Part shown: positions 49,161 through 59,030 of the stretch, in pieces
How the letters are laid out: each line of letters starts with the position of its first letter
How positions within the stretch are numbered: position 1 is the stretch's first letter
NCBI GenBank assembly: GCA_022113835.1
Contig: JAILWY010000006.1
Location: 2,108,001-2,172,000, forward strand
DNA: 64,000 nucleotides
Reading direction: 5' to 3'
DNA from: Atopsyche davidsoni
Lineage: Eukaryota > Arthropoda > Insecta > Trichoptera > Hydrobiosidae
Position numbers and translations under genes: made by a program
Notes under the pieces: model-generated
Database searches by the model: none
What the model was told of the DNA's origin: nothing
The model's input: the letters and a program-made list of their open reading frames with translations, nothing else

Positions 49161-51596
49161 TTGAAATTTTATTGGTCTGTAAGTTACAGCGATTTGATCT
49201 CGCACAAATAGACTACACTTTTTTAGTTTGATTTTTACTATTACAATATATATATATTAATATTCTATACATTTATTTAGAATACTTGGCTTATCTTATT
49301 TATCAAATTGGTAATACCGTAATTTTTAAAATAGCAAACAAATTTTTTTTTTTTACAAATTTGTAAAACGATGTATTTTTACGATTGCGTTTACAAAATA
49401 TCAAATATGGTGTAAAAAGTATAGTTTTATTTGATATCGAACGAGAAGTCGTTATCATTTCAAGTGATGATTATGAATCAGATGAATTACGCAAAAACCA
49501 CCGAATGGCTTTTCAGGGCGCGTCTTTGGTTTCTAAGCGAAATTAATCACGCGACATTCATTTGTCGACCTGATTGATGGGAATATTTGCGTTGATTGGG
49601 CGGAGGGGCGGGGGAGGGCGGCGGAGGCTCCGCGTCCCCGTCCGGAGGGGTGTTCGTTACCATCACTCACACAAAAAAGGTTTTATAGGCCCCGTAATGG
49701 ACAATTCGGATGATTCACGACCCCACCTTCCCGCTCTCCGGACTGCCGAGCGTTGCGATTGTCCCGGGACTCGCCCACTCTCAATCTTGTTTCTGAAACA
49801 AATACAGGCCGTTTGAATAAATTGATAATAATGCTAAGGAAACGGAATTTACGGCATGTTTAAATTTTATTGTTTTGGGTAAGCTAGAATGACTGCTTGA
49901 TATTTTGTTTGTTCAAACAAACTAAATTCTCTTGGAGTATAATTATATTCTCTATTATAAGTTAATAAAATTTAATGTACCCTTTCAAACGGCTCCAATA
50001 AAGATATTGAATTATATTTAAAATAAGCGTTTAGAATTTTTTTGTTATATTTTTGTATTCCTTCAATACGAAATATCTTGTTAGATTCAGAAATTTCAAA
50101 AATGTCTTCAATTATAAATTAAAATATACGAAATCACAAAGTTTGATCAAATTTATTAAATGATATGTTACTTAATGTGTATCTGAAAAGTTCATGTTAA
50201 AAAGATTGCTCCAAATTTCTAATTGATTTTTATCTATTAAATATAAATGATATTTGAACTCGATCGTGACGTTGAATTAAACAAAACCGGTAATCATGGG
50301 ACCGATATTCATTATACATTGTAAGTACCAGGAAGACGTTTATAAAACCGGTTTGAAATGTCAACACAACAACCGATTCATTATAAAGCAAGCCGCATTG
50401 AATTTTATTACTTCACTGGCACCTCAGTACTTGTGCATTTCATTTATGGATGTCTGTTTCTGTCGGGCGATCTTCACTTTATCGCCGTTGCCTGAATGAG
50501 CTCAATTTAAAAGCATTTAGATTGATCATGTAACTTTTTACTCGCATAATATAAGTCATCTATATAAAATGTGCCACCGAGGACATGCATCTCGTGGTTT
50601 TAATTGGCTCTGTTCTCAAGGCCTTGCCACCGGTGGGTCCGCTCTAAGCCATGAGATGCGTTTTGCCCGACCTTGCTTTGCGTGTATTCTCTTCGCGTGT
50701 TCTCTCTCCATACAAGAGTATCGCGATTTCTTCCCCGGTCTGCCTTCTATTTGTTTCTGTACTACGTCTAGCCTCACTTCACATGCTTTATCACACGCTC
50801 TATTTGATCAGTTTTGCGATTTGAATTAATTTTTTTTAACTCTTTTTTATTTTTAATATATCTGTATTTTATGAGTTATCAATTCTATCTAATGTTTGGT
50901 GACGGGTTTCGGGACTCTAATCTTTCAAACCAATATCAGTAGATCATTATAGAATTTGGTACAATATATTGGCTAGGCTTTCCGTACGCGAAGCGAATTC
51001 AATCTCATAAATATTATTAAAATTTGAACATAATAAATATTAATTATTCAATGATACGCTCTGATTATATTTTGACTATAGTCTCTAAACAAAGTTTCGG
51101 TCCCAAGATAATAACTAGTATTTGAGAAACTCATTCCGAATTTACACCTAGAATAAACAGTTTACCTTTGAACCTATCCCAAAAGCGGTCGAATTCCGGC
51201 CTACCTTATTTATTGAATAATAGCATCTGTCATGGCGGGGGAGTCTCTCGTGGTCACAAATCGTTTATTAGTACTGGGGGTGGATTGAGAACAGAGTGGC
51301 AATGTGCCCTTTCATTGGGTCCGCGAAAATACGTATTTGGCTGGTTGATCCGCCTATGCGCCGTTTGAAATATTACTTTCGGAATTGGTTCGGTCAGAGC
51401 TCGGTACATCTCGTGATGGGTGTGTTTTTTATTTACGGTGATGTAGAGTGTTTGGCAGTGGTCTGCGGTGGGTTTTGGATTAGCACTGAATAACCCAGTC
51501 GATCTAATAAAATACAAGCTTAGATATACTTATGCTTAATTGATTGATACTCTATTTACGCTTGTTGACTGTGTACGTTTTTATTCGTATTTCTAT
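49161..51596. other. Non-coding with GC-rich patches
   Basis: A G-rich patch (49,595-49,660) and a GC-rich block (50,565-50,800) stand out. The latter has GCATCTCGTGG facing CCATGAGATGC (imperfect 11-bp inverted repeat, about 50-bp spacer). Open frames of 65-87 codons are unrecognised. Confidence 0.4.
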
Positions 51597-51917
51597 TGTA
51601 ACGTGCCGGGGTTCACACTTAAACGCTTATTTATGTCAACTCAGGTTATATTTATTTATCTACGTACAGAGTATTTATTTCCACATTATATATTTATATT
51701 AACATTGTTATGAATGCAGACAGGCCGAAGCCCCGTTTTACACTAGTCACAAAATGGCTTCCCACCTTGCATCTCCAACATTCGGGAGCTCGCGCGAGGC
51801 GCACTCTTCGCTTCTCAAAGACCGCGTCTCGGCGCTCCTAATCGATGGTCGCTCGATCCTTCCAGAGTCCCTTTGTTTATGGTGTTCGTTTTTCAAACTT
51901 ACTGCTGGACCGTAACA
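51597..51917 (-). repeat. 3' LTR (321 bp)
   Basis: Begins TGTAACG and ends GTAACA on the plus strand, so the ends are TGTTAC...GTTACA on the element strand. Same length as the other LTR, with five substitutions between them. Confidence 0.93.
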
Positions 51918-51930
51918 CTACCCCCTCCTT
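51918..51930 (-). other. Polypurine tract
   Basis: AAGGAGGGGGTAG on the minus strand, directly abutting the 3' LTR, the expected position for plus-strand DNA priming. Confidence 0.75.
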
Positions 51931-51960
51931 AGGCAATGTTCCGTCCCGGAACACTCGTTG

Positions 51961-52682
51961 TTAGTTCATGTGTAAGTAGCAGCAGTCTGGTCCACGTTGA
52001 CATGGTGTTACTTCCAACAGGCTCAGGCGATTAAAATGAACAACCCTAGATTTTCCATTCGGTCTCTTCCGGATGCGATATATTACATCATTTATCCTCT
52101 TCATTACTTCGTACAAACCGTCCCACGCCAGTTAAAGTTTCGGAGAGAACCCCCTCCGTCTCTGGGGATTGAATAGCCAAACCAGGTCCCTGGCTTGGTG
52201 TTCACTTCCTTCGGCTCCCAGGTCGCATCGGTCCTTCATCTTATCACTAGCACCTTGGATATTGACACGTACTTTGTCATGAGTTTCGTTTAGCTGACGG
52301 CGTAAGTCTGAGACGTAACCTTCTCCCGCCAGGCTTTCTTCAGGTTTTCCTCCGAACTTCAAATCGCACGGGAGGCGCAGTTCTCGCCTGAAAATTACAC
52401 TGGCTGGTGTTTGTCTAGTTGCCTCGTGGATGGAAGAACGATACGCCATAGGAACAGGTGCAGGTGTCGGTCCCAGTCCCCTTGATGATCAGCGACAACT
52501 TTGGATAAATCTTTACCCATAGTCCGGTTCATTCTTTCGACCATTCCGTCAGATTGCGGATGTAGTGCTGTTGTCCTCTCGGCCCAAAGGATCGCTCGTT
52601 GCTCGCCGTGGCCGTCGGCGATCGTAATTATCCGCCAGTTAACACTTTCACTCACACTTATCTTTACGCGCCGGGGGTCCAT
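51961..52682 (-). pseudogene. Broken integrase C-terminal fragment (pol remnant)
   Basis: The first frame (52682 down to about 52,450) contains TTALHPQSDGMVERMNRT, the end of the integrase catalytic core of Ty3/Gypsy elements, with the catalytic Glu of PQSDGxxER. A frameshift near 52,445 moves the homology to a second frame (from 52449) with AYRSSIHEATRQTPA, which is standard just downstream in Gypsy integrases. That frame hits a TAA at 52132-52134, beyond which the same frame stays open to a stop at 51961-51963, with a WDGLYEV-type motif. The upstream half of integrase is missing; homology begins abruptly near 52,600. One frameshift, one in-frame stop and a large deletion make it non-functional. 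Confidence 0.85.
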
Positions 52683-52769
52683 TTATATGCTGAGTCATTT
52701 ACAAAAAATAAAAAGAAACACGACATTACACAATGTTATATTCTGTCCACACTTCACTCGCTCGCAGAA

Positions 52770-53460
52770 TGCCACGCTTCGCGGTGATGGTCCTGTTGAC
52801 CTCCTCCGCGCTTTGTCTAGGGCCTCTCGCCCGCGAAGTACCATTTTCCGCGACGATGAACCTGTTGGCCTCCTCCGCGAAATGCCCATCGCCATCTCCT
52901 TGCGAAATGCCATGCTCCGCGATGATGGAACTGTTGGCCCCCTCCGCGAAATGCCCATCGCCATCTCCCCGCGAAATGCCATGCTCCGCGATGATGGAAC
53001 TGTTGGCCTCCTCCGCGAAATGCCCATCGCCATCTCCCCGCGAAATGCCATGCTCCACGATGATGGACCTGTTGCACCTCCCTCGCGCTCTTTCTAACGC
53101 CACTTCCCCGTGAAGCTCCATGCTCCGCGGCGACGGTCTTGATGCACCTCCCTCGCGCTCTGTTCAGTGCCACCCGCGCGCGAAGTACCACGCTCCGCGA
53201 CGATGGTCCTGATGCACCTCTTCGCGCTCTGCCCAGTGCCACCCGCGCGCGAAGTACCACGCTCCGCGACGATGGTCCTGTTGCACCTCCTCGCACTCCG
53301 CTCAACGCCACTCGCCGCTGAAGAACCATGCTCCGCGATGACGGTCCTGATGCACCTCTTCGCGCTCTGTCCAGTGCCACCCGCGCGCGAAGAACCATGC
53401 TCCGCGACGATGGTCCTGATGCCCCTTCTCGCGCTCTCCTTCCTAAGCCAAATCCCGTTC
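52770..53460 (-). repeat. 69-bp minisatellite in the Gag-like region, ten units
   Basis: Ten units can be anchored by the plus-strand motif CCAYGCTCCGCG or a close variant, starting at 52772, 52841, 52910, 52979, 53048, 53118, 53188, 53257, 53326 and 53395. Spacing is 69 bp (23 codons) except for two consecutive 70-bp intervals (53048-53118 and 53118-53188). Those two single-base gains shift the frame, so the repeat peptide starts PSSRSM in one frame on one side and continues in another frame on the other. Confidence 0.9.
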
Positions 53461-54145
53461 CGACCGAGGCCCCGCTGCCGGTCTTCACGTCCATTCCCCC
53501 AGTGCTCGAAATGGCTTCCACCGCGGCCACGCCGACGGTCCTTACACCGATTTCTCCGGTGCCCGAAATAGCTTCCACCGCGGCCACGCCGACGGTCCTT
53601 ACACCGATTTCTCCGGTGCCCGAAATAGCTTCCACCGCGGCCACGCCGACGGTCCTTGCACCAATTTCTCCGGTGCCCGAAATAGCTTCTACCGCGGCCA
53701 CGCCGACGGTCCTTGCACCGATTTCTCCGGTGCCCGAAATAGCTTCCACCGCGGCCACGCCGACGGTCCTCGCACCGATTTCTCCGGTGATCGATATAGC
53801 TTCCACCGTGGCCACGCCGACGGTCCTCGCACCGATGTTACCGGTGCCTGAAATGGTTTTCATTAGCCGGTACTTCATTGAATCCAATTTTGTCCCCAGT
53901 TCGTCCAGCTTTTTGGATTGTTCGTCCGTCTTTCTGGATTGTTCGTCCAGCTTTTTGGATAAATCATTAATGCTGCACGGCACTTCAAAAAGGAACTCCT
54001 CTGGGTTGTGGCCCTCTTGCGCCAGGGATTCCTTCAATCTTTGTACAAGGGCTGACTTCATCCCTGTGGTTAACAAATCACGTTCTTCAAGTTCTCTCTT
54101 CAGATCTACTACTTTGAGGTCACTCATATTTACGTGCTTCGCCAT
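52817..54145 (-). pseudogene. Gag-like frame: SAP domain, coiled coil, repeat arrays
   Basis: 442 codons from an ATG at 54145. Residues about 7-42 (MSDLKVVDLKRELEERDL...) match a SAP motif, a helix-extended-loop-helix DNA-binding fold seen at the N-terminus of Gag in some insect Gypsy elements. Residues about 60-92 are heptad-like (SKKLDEQ repeated), likely coiled coil. Residues 98-230 are the 19-residue repeats. From about 231 on, 23-residue repeats derive from the 69-bp array. No capsid domain or CCHC zinc knuckle is visible. The last part (after about residue 335) is in a shifted frame because of the two extra bases in the array, so the C-terminus (Trp/His/Arg-rich) is probably not native. 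Confidence 0.75.
53456..53854 (-). repeat. 57-bp minisatellite in the Gag-like region, six units plus one decayed
   Basis: Encodes six near-identical 19-residue units (type ISGTGEIGARTVGVAAVEA) over 53513-53854 and a seventh degenerate one at 53456-53512. The period is a multiple of three, so the frame is kept. Confidence 0.92.
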
Positions 54146-54199
54146 TTTGTTTTATACTTTTATTTATTTTTACTATTTTAATTATTATTTATTTATCAC

Positions 54200-54217
54200 C
54201 CCACACACCTGACACCA
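54200..54217 (-). other. Primer-binding site, tRNA-Leu-like
   Basis: Two bases inside the 5' LTR the minus strand reads TGGTGTCAGGTGTGTGGG. The first ten bases match the complement of the 3' end of tRNA-Leu (TGGTGTCAGGAGTGGG type) including CCA; the rest matches less well. Confidence 0.6.
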
Positions 54218-54219
54218 AT

Positions 54220-54540
54220 TGTAACGATTCGGAGTTCACACTTAAACGCTTATTTATGTCAACTCAGGTTATATTTATTTATCTACGTACAGAGTATTTA
54301 TTTCCACATTATATATTTATATTAACATTGTTATGAATGCAGACAGGCCGAAGCCCCGTTTTACACTAGTCACAAAATGGCTTCCCCCCTTGCATCTCCA
54401 ACATTCGGGAGCTCGCGCGAGGCGCACTCTTCGCTTCTCAAAGACCGCGTCTCGGCGCTCCTAATCGATGGTCGCTCGATCCTTCCAGAGTCCCTTTGTT
54501 TATGGTGTTCGTTTTTCAAACTTACTGCTGGACCGTAACA
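54220..54540 (-). repeat. 5' LTR (321 bp)
   Basis: Second LTR, upstream in element orientation. Adjacent to the CTAT duplication at 54541-54544 and to the primer site on its inner side. Confidence 0.93.
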
Positions 54541-54544
54541 CTAT

Positions 54545-55703
54545 TTATAAGCTATGAACAACCGACAGTAGTAATGGACGTTAACCTTGTAATCACAGCG
54601 TGGTAAGTAATAAAAATACAAAATAAATATTTATTTCAAATTAAATTTTTTAATTAATATATCAGCATATTCATAATTATATTGAATTGATCACTTTTTG
54701 TGTATGTATGTAGTTAAACAATATTTGAAAAAAAAAACCTATGCGGTTTTTACTCTAACTTAATAATTTATGAACTTCTTTAAAGAACGAGTTATCAAAC
54801 AAAGCACTATCTCGCCGAAAAAATTTTTTTCTATTTTTTTTTTTTTAAATAAGAATAAATCGATTATATAACATAAGTCTTCACTCCCAGTGCAGTTGCA
54901 CGCCCCTGGCTTGCCTAAGGCGGCCGAGGTCGCGTGTGTACCTCTAATGGCAGAGCTACATGTTCTATTGATCTGTACCGTTTTTTGGGTTTGTTTTGTC
55001 TGGATGTCGAGCGTGAGAAATGGAATGAGAAATTCGTGATTTCGCCTTCAGCGGATCTCCGCGCGCTGCGAAGACATATTGGTGTAGAAATTTACATGGA
55101 AATAAATCTACTTCCGAATAACATAATGTAGCACGACATTGTCTATGTGGGATGGCAATATTTCACTAGTAAAGACAATATTATTATTATATTTACTTTG
55201 TTTCCTTTTATACTGAAAGCCTTTTTATTAAATATATGTTTTCGCTCTCAAGATTTATTCATCGGAAAGTATTTAGTTTTTTTGTCGTTTAAATTAAGTC
55301 GAATTCATGTTGTTGTTAGTCTTGGAAAATTATTTGTACATGATGATAGAAATATTTCATCTAACTAGATGATTTTCATTTTAAACGTTCTTATATGCAT
55401 CTTCTTTACTTTTTGTATACTTTTAATCAAAAGCCACGCCGGAATGATTGGCATCGACTCACTTTTTTATTTGTTAAAAATAGGTAATATGTATAACAGA
55501 TTTTTTTTTAGTTTTGTATCATAAGCGATTTATGTGTGTATGTTTTCTATCTAATTGCCGTTGAATTGATCATTTGTGATTAAAATTGTAGAAACCACAA
55601 AAAAATGTTTGTAGTCAAAAAGTATATCTATTTATGGATAGGTCAATCAGATCCGTATTTATTACCCATTACGGGTTTATTATATTATTACTAATATGAT
55701 TAG
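54545..55703. other. AT-rich non-coding sequence
   Basis: GTAAGTAAT near 54,605 is an isolated donor-like motif. A segment at about 55,626-55,660 is directly repeated at about 56,028-56,063. No gene. Confidence 0.5.
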
Positions 55704-55760
55704 GCACATTAGTTCATATATAGAAGATGATTTAAAGAAACTCTCAGAAGAAATATCATC

Positions 55761-55836
55761 GTGATTTGTGTGGGATTTGAACCCACATCTCCTGGTTTAC
55801 ATGACCGGTGTACGAACCCTTGTACTAACGAATCAC
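55761..55836 (-). pseudogene. tRNA-like sequence in left arm
   Basis: 76 bp, minus strand. B box GGTTCAAATCC, strong T arm (TGTGGG/CCCACA), anticodon loop CATGTAA and paired ends as in the 12 kb copies. Confidence 0.7.
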
Positions 55837-56105
55837 TCCCGTTTATCGAGAATTTTTAACAATCATACTCTACATATGAATCAATGTGCCCAGGCCAATC
55901 AATATTTAGTGATTTGCAAGCACTGGACTTTTTGAACAAAGTAACAAGTGAAGCGATTTTAGTCCCATCTGGACATTATTTTTTTTAAAATCTACTGATT
56001 CTGCCAAGACGCGCACTGTCATATTTATATCTATTTATGGATTGGTCAATCAGATGCGTATTTAGAGTATAGAGTATGATTGTTAAAAATTCTCGATAAA
56101 CGGAA

Positions 56106-56181
56106 GTGATTCGTTAGTACAAGGGTTCGTACACCGGTCATGTAAACCAGGAGATGTGGGTTCAAATCCCACACAAATCAC
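56106..56181 (+). pseudogene. tRNA-like sequence in right arm
   Basis: 76 bp, plus strand, the mirror of the left-arm copy. A 9-position end helix with one mismatch at the same place as in the 12 kb copies, and A in place of the conserved U33. The A box is degraded (TAGTACAAGGG), so transcription is less likely than at 12 kb. Confidence 0.7.
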
Positions 56182-56237
56182 GATGATATTTTTCTGAGAG
56201 TTTCTTTACATCATCTTCTATATATGAACTAATGTGC

Positions 56238-56919
56238 ATGCGTTCAGATTATCTCCAGTATCAAGACCGCGGCTATGCTGCTGGTTTCTTTCCGTCGTTT
56301 CACGTGTGTACAGAGTGTACCTGAAACGCGTTTGATTTTGGTCCAAGTGGCTCGTTATAAGCGAGGGGAGTCCCTCGCAGCTATCTGTCGCTTGAAACAG
56401 TATGGCGCAGAAAGCTATTCGATGGCAAAAACGCTGCTTAAAACTCAGCGCCGGTGAACATTGATTGCTCGCCGCGCGCCTTGGATGGTAATAATTCGGC
56501 AGCTAGTTCGGGCTGGCATCGCCGGGGCAAAAATTGGAATAGTTAGGGAGAGATTGAAGCGAAAACTTTTTCGCCATTAACTTTGACGGTACACACTCAC
56601 AACTTTTGTCATTACATTTATCGTTTGAGAGCGGCTAATGGCTGCCACTGTAGGCCTTATTTCGAGTGTCGCTGTTTTTTTTTTTTTTTTTAAAGCGAAC
56701 TTTGAAATTTAAGTTTTATTTTAATTTTGAATTTGGGTAAAAGCTTTTTAAGTTGATATCTGTGACGTACATTTTCATGTACGTTAAAATAATTTTTAAT
56801 TGTGATTTTATTAATATCAGTGAATTTAAAATATTACTTTTTCTTCTGATGCCTTCTCTCACTAATTTGGCAATACATCCGACCTCCACGTAAACTTCTT
56901 ATTTCTATATATATTTTTT
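56238..56919. other. GC-richer block, then T17 run and AT-rich DNA
   Basis: 56,260-56,670 is GC-rich, high in complexity, with a 60-codon unrecognised frame. T17 lies at 56675-56691. No gene supported. Confidence 0.4.
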
Positions 56920-57290
56920 TTATTTCCTTTCGATTTTTCCTGGGACAATCAGCTGTAGGATGCTATGCTTACTATTAGGAAATATGTGGCCTAAATAGGA
57001 GACCTTCCGCTTCTTTACCAACCACAGAAGTTCTCTTAGCGCATTCTGTGCAAGACTCTCATTTATGACGCGGTCAATCCATGGTATTTTAAGGATTCTC
57101 CTATATATGTAGTTATATTTCTGTCGTTTCAATTATTTGCATAGTAGCTATCTTGAGTGTCCAAGCTTCAACTCCATAAAGAAGATCTGAGAATTGATGA
57201 ATTTCCAGCGAGATTTCTGGGTTATGTCTCTTGAGCATAGTAATTTTCTCAATTTATTAAACGTATTGCGTGCTGTCGATTCTTACTTAA
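56920..57290 (-). pseudogene. LINE reverse-transcriptase relic
   Basis: Read on the minus strand. Near 57,265 ARNTFNKLRKLLCSRD, then LLYGVEAWTLKIATMQIIE, then from 57132 an open frame with YRRILKIPWIDRVINESLAQ, KRKVSYLGHI and ILQLIVPGKIERK, ending at 56920. These are consecutive motifs at the C-terminal end of the RT region of insect non-LTR elements. At least two frame changes and a stop separate them. The same family, at the DNA level, is present at 23.5 kb on the plus strand. The 5' RT core (YxDD) and endonuclease are absent. Confidence 0.88.
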
Positions 57291-58680
57291 ATTTTGTGGT
57301 CAGGATACAAGTTCTAATTTAACTTGCAATGTTCATTAAACTTAAAATGTAATTGATCGGTAATAGTAAAATATATCCAAATCCTTTTAATTTTCATTCA
57401 TAGTCCATAAAATTTTAATATATTTGAAATCAGTTAATTAATGTAGAATCCTGAAAATGGGTCAGTGTGTATTTAATTATTATTCAATCAATTCATTAGT
57501 TAAAGAGTTGGCTCTATTAAATAAACGTATATGTATTCTTTGAATGTATGATTCATTGTGATTTGCACGTGTATCAACAAGTTATGACACGTGTTGCGTT
57601 ACAGCTCACCGCTGGCTTTGTTTCGTGTCGAAAATAATACTATATAATCCACTTGTCATACTTGACATTATTTGTTACATTTATACGAAATTCTTTACTT
57701 GGCCCACTTGTGTCCTTTTTACATGTCGACACGTATTTTCACTTTTCCTAAGCACTGCCGCATTACCGTCTAACTCAATTCATTCAATTTACATTACGAG
57801 TATATAAACGAATAAATAAAACTCAAGTTTTGGTGTATCTTATTTTATACGTACAAATACATTATATTAAAATGTTAACACTTTAATTTCTCCGATTGCT
57901 TTAAAAATGGCACGTTTTTTGTAGACTTGTGTGTTATAAATTAAATTTAAGTATCTGTTTAAATTCGCTGGTTGTCAAGTTAGTTCACACCGTTAATGTT
58001 TAACAAGTTCTTTATTGATTATTAATCGCCGAGGGCTAACTTGTGTGATGTGTTTGAAAGCTTGTAACTGTTAAATGTATAATCTTTCAAAACTTAAAAA
58101 AAATCGATAATTTCTGAAAAAAATCTTGATTGTTTTATTATTCTTTTTATACATGTACAATATTTTCATGCAACTGGTTATCGACTTCTAATTAAGTCCT
58201 CATTTTGCAAAACTTTGAGTGCTAAATGAATGTTAACTTAATTCAAAACTTATCTCGTTGCTGAACTGCTCATTTTGTCTAGTAATAAGAAGTTACATTA
58301 TTATGTCCATTACCATTTCAACCGCTTCTCTTAAAATATAAAGAAGCCTTCACAACAAATCTCAGACGATCTTTCAAACTAACTATATGATGTCAGAGAA
58401 ACATACTATTTTCCAACCCCAGTGGGTCACTTTTCAAAATGACGGGATCCTTGGAGTTTTTTTCTTTCTGATTATGATTGAAACTAATATTTTTTTTAAC
58501 TTTTTCGTTATTCATTTTTTATACTTGAGAGTGCTTGAGGGTGATTATTGAAACACACACTGTCTAAAGTAGTTTGAACGTCTGAATAGCTGTAAACTGC
58601 AAAATAAATTTAACACCATAGATTTATGAATAAAACATACATAGTTGGTAGTTTATGAAATTTAAAATAAATATAAGGTT
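57291..58680. other. AT-rich non-coding sequence
   Basis: Nothing recognised. Confidence 0.55.
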
Positions 58681-59030
58681 AATACGAAATAAAAATTGAA
58701 GGCGGAACGCTCACATTTCCGGCGTTATTCCAGCCGAGAGTAACTGTTCACTTCCGGCGTCCGATTTGCGTTCGTTTCTGCACCAATATTTTCAAATTCA
58801 GTTACCATGGCAATGAAACATCCGACAGCCCGATTGCCTTCCATTCCGCCGGCCGCTCCCGCCTCCGAGAAAGTCAATAGCGAGGCGGACCGATCGAGAA
58901 CTGACCGAGTAATAAAGCTCCCATCTCTATCAGCAGCGGCTCCTCAAGCGTGTTCCGCGTCGCCCACCAACCGGCCTGTCGTCCCTGTTCCTGGGTCTCT
59001 GCAGTCCGCCATTTATAAATTAGTTTTAAA
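58681..59030 (+). other. GC-rich block with X-box-like palindrome and 90-codon frame
   Basis: An open frame, 58807-59079, begins in a strong start context (TTACCATGGCA) and encodes an Ala/Pro/Ser-rich peptide (MAMKHPTARLPSIPPAAPAS...) that turns hydrophobic in its AT-rich end. No family is recognised. The same start lies within GTTACCATGGCAAT (58801-58814), one base from the RFX X-box palindrome GTTRCCATGGYAAC, so the start context may be fortuitous. A regulatory block is as likely as a short gene. Confidence 0.3.

Larger units (their letters stand above)
51597..54540 (-). mobile_element. Ty3/Gypsy-type LTR retrotransposon, internally deleted
   Basis: 2,944 bp between matching 321-bp LTRs, flanked by a CTAT target duplication (51593-51596 and 54541-54544). 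It is read on the minus strand: 5' LTR, primer site, Gag-like frame with two minisatellites, integrase remnant, polypurine tract, 3' LTR. Protease, reverse transcriptase, RNase H and the N-terminal part of integrase are absent, so movement would need proteins from a full-length relative. The LTRs differ at five positions (about 1.6 percent), four of them clustered in ten bases, which suggests fairly recent insertion. Confidence 0.93.
55704..56237. mobile_element. Head-to-head pair of tRNA-like modules (inverted repeat)
   Basis: The left arm 55704-55872 and right arm 56070-56237 are nearly perfect reverse complements over about 168 bp, with a 197-bp spacer. Each arm holds a 76-bp tRNA-like core with homologous flanks on both sides, and the same flanks occur around the cores at 12 kb. 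A direct repeat of about 35 bp lies left of the left arm and again inside the spacer. It could be a MITE-like element with long terminal repeats that captured a tRNA-like sequence, or two copies inserted or inverted head-to-head. Confidence 0.85.

Noticed and set aside
53328..54212. A 294-codon plus-strand open frame, the second longest in the window, plus a 198-codon frame at 52501-53097 on the same strand
   Set aside because: Both are antisense to the Gag-like frame and its minisatellites. The frames stay open because 57- and 69-bp GC-rich units repeat without stops; there is no independent homology.
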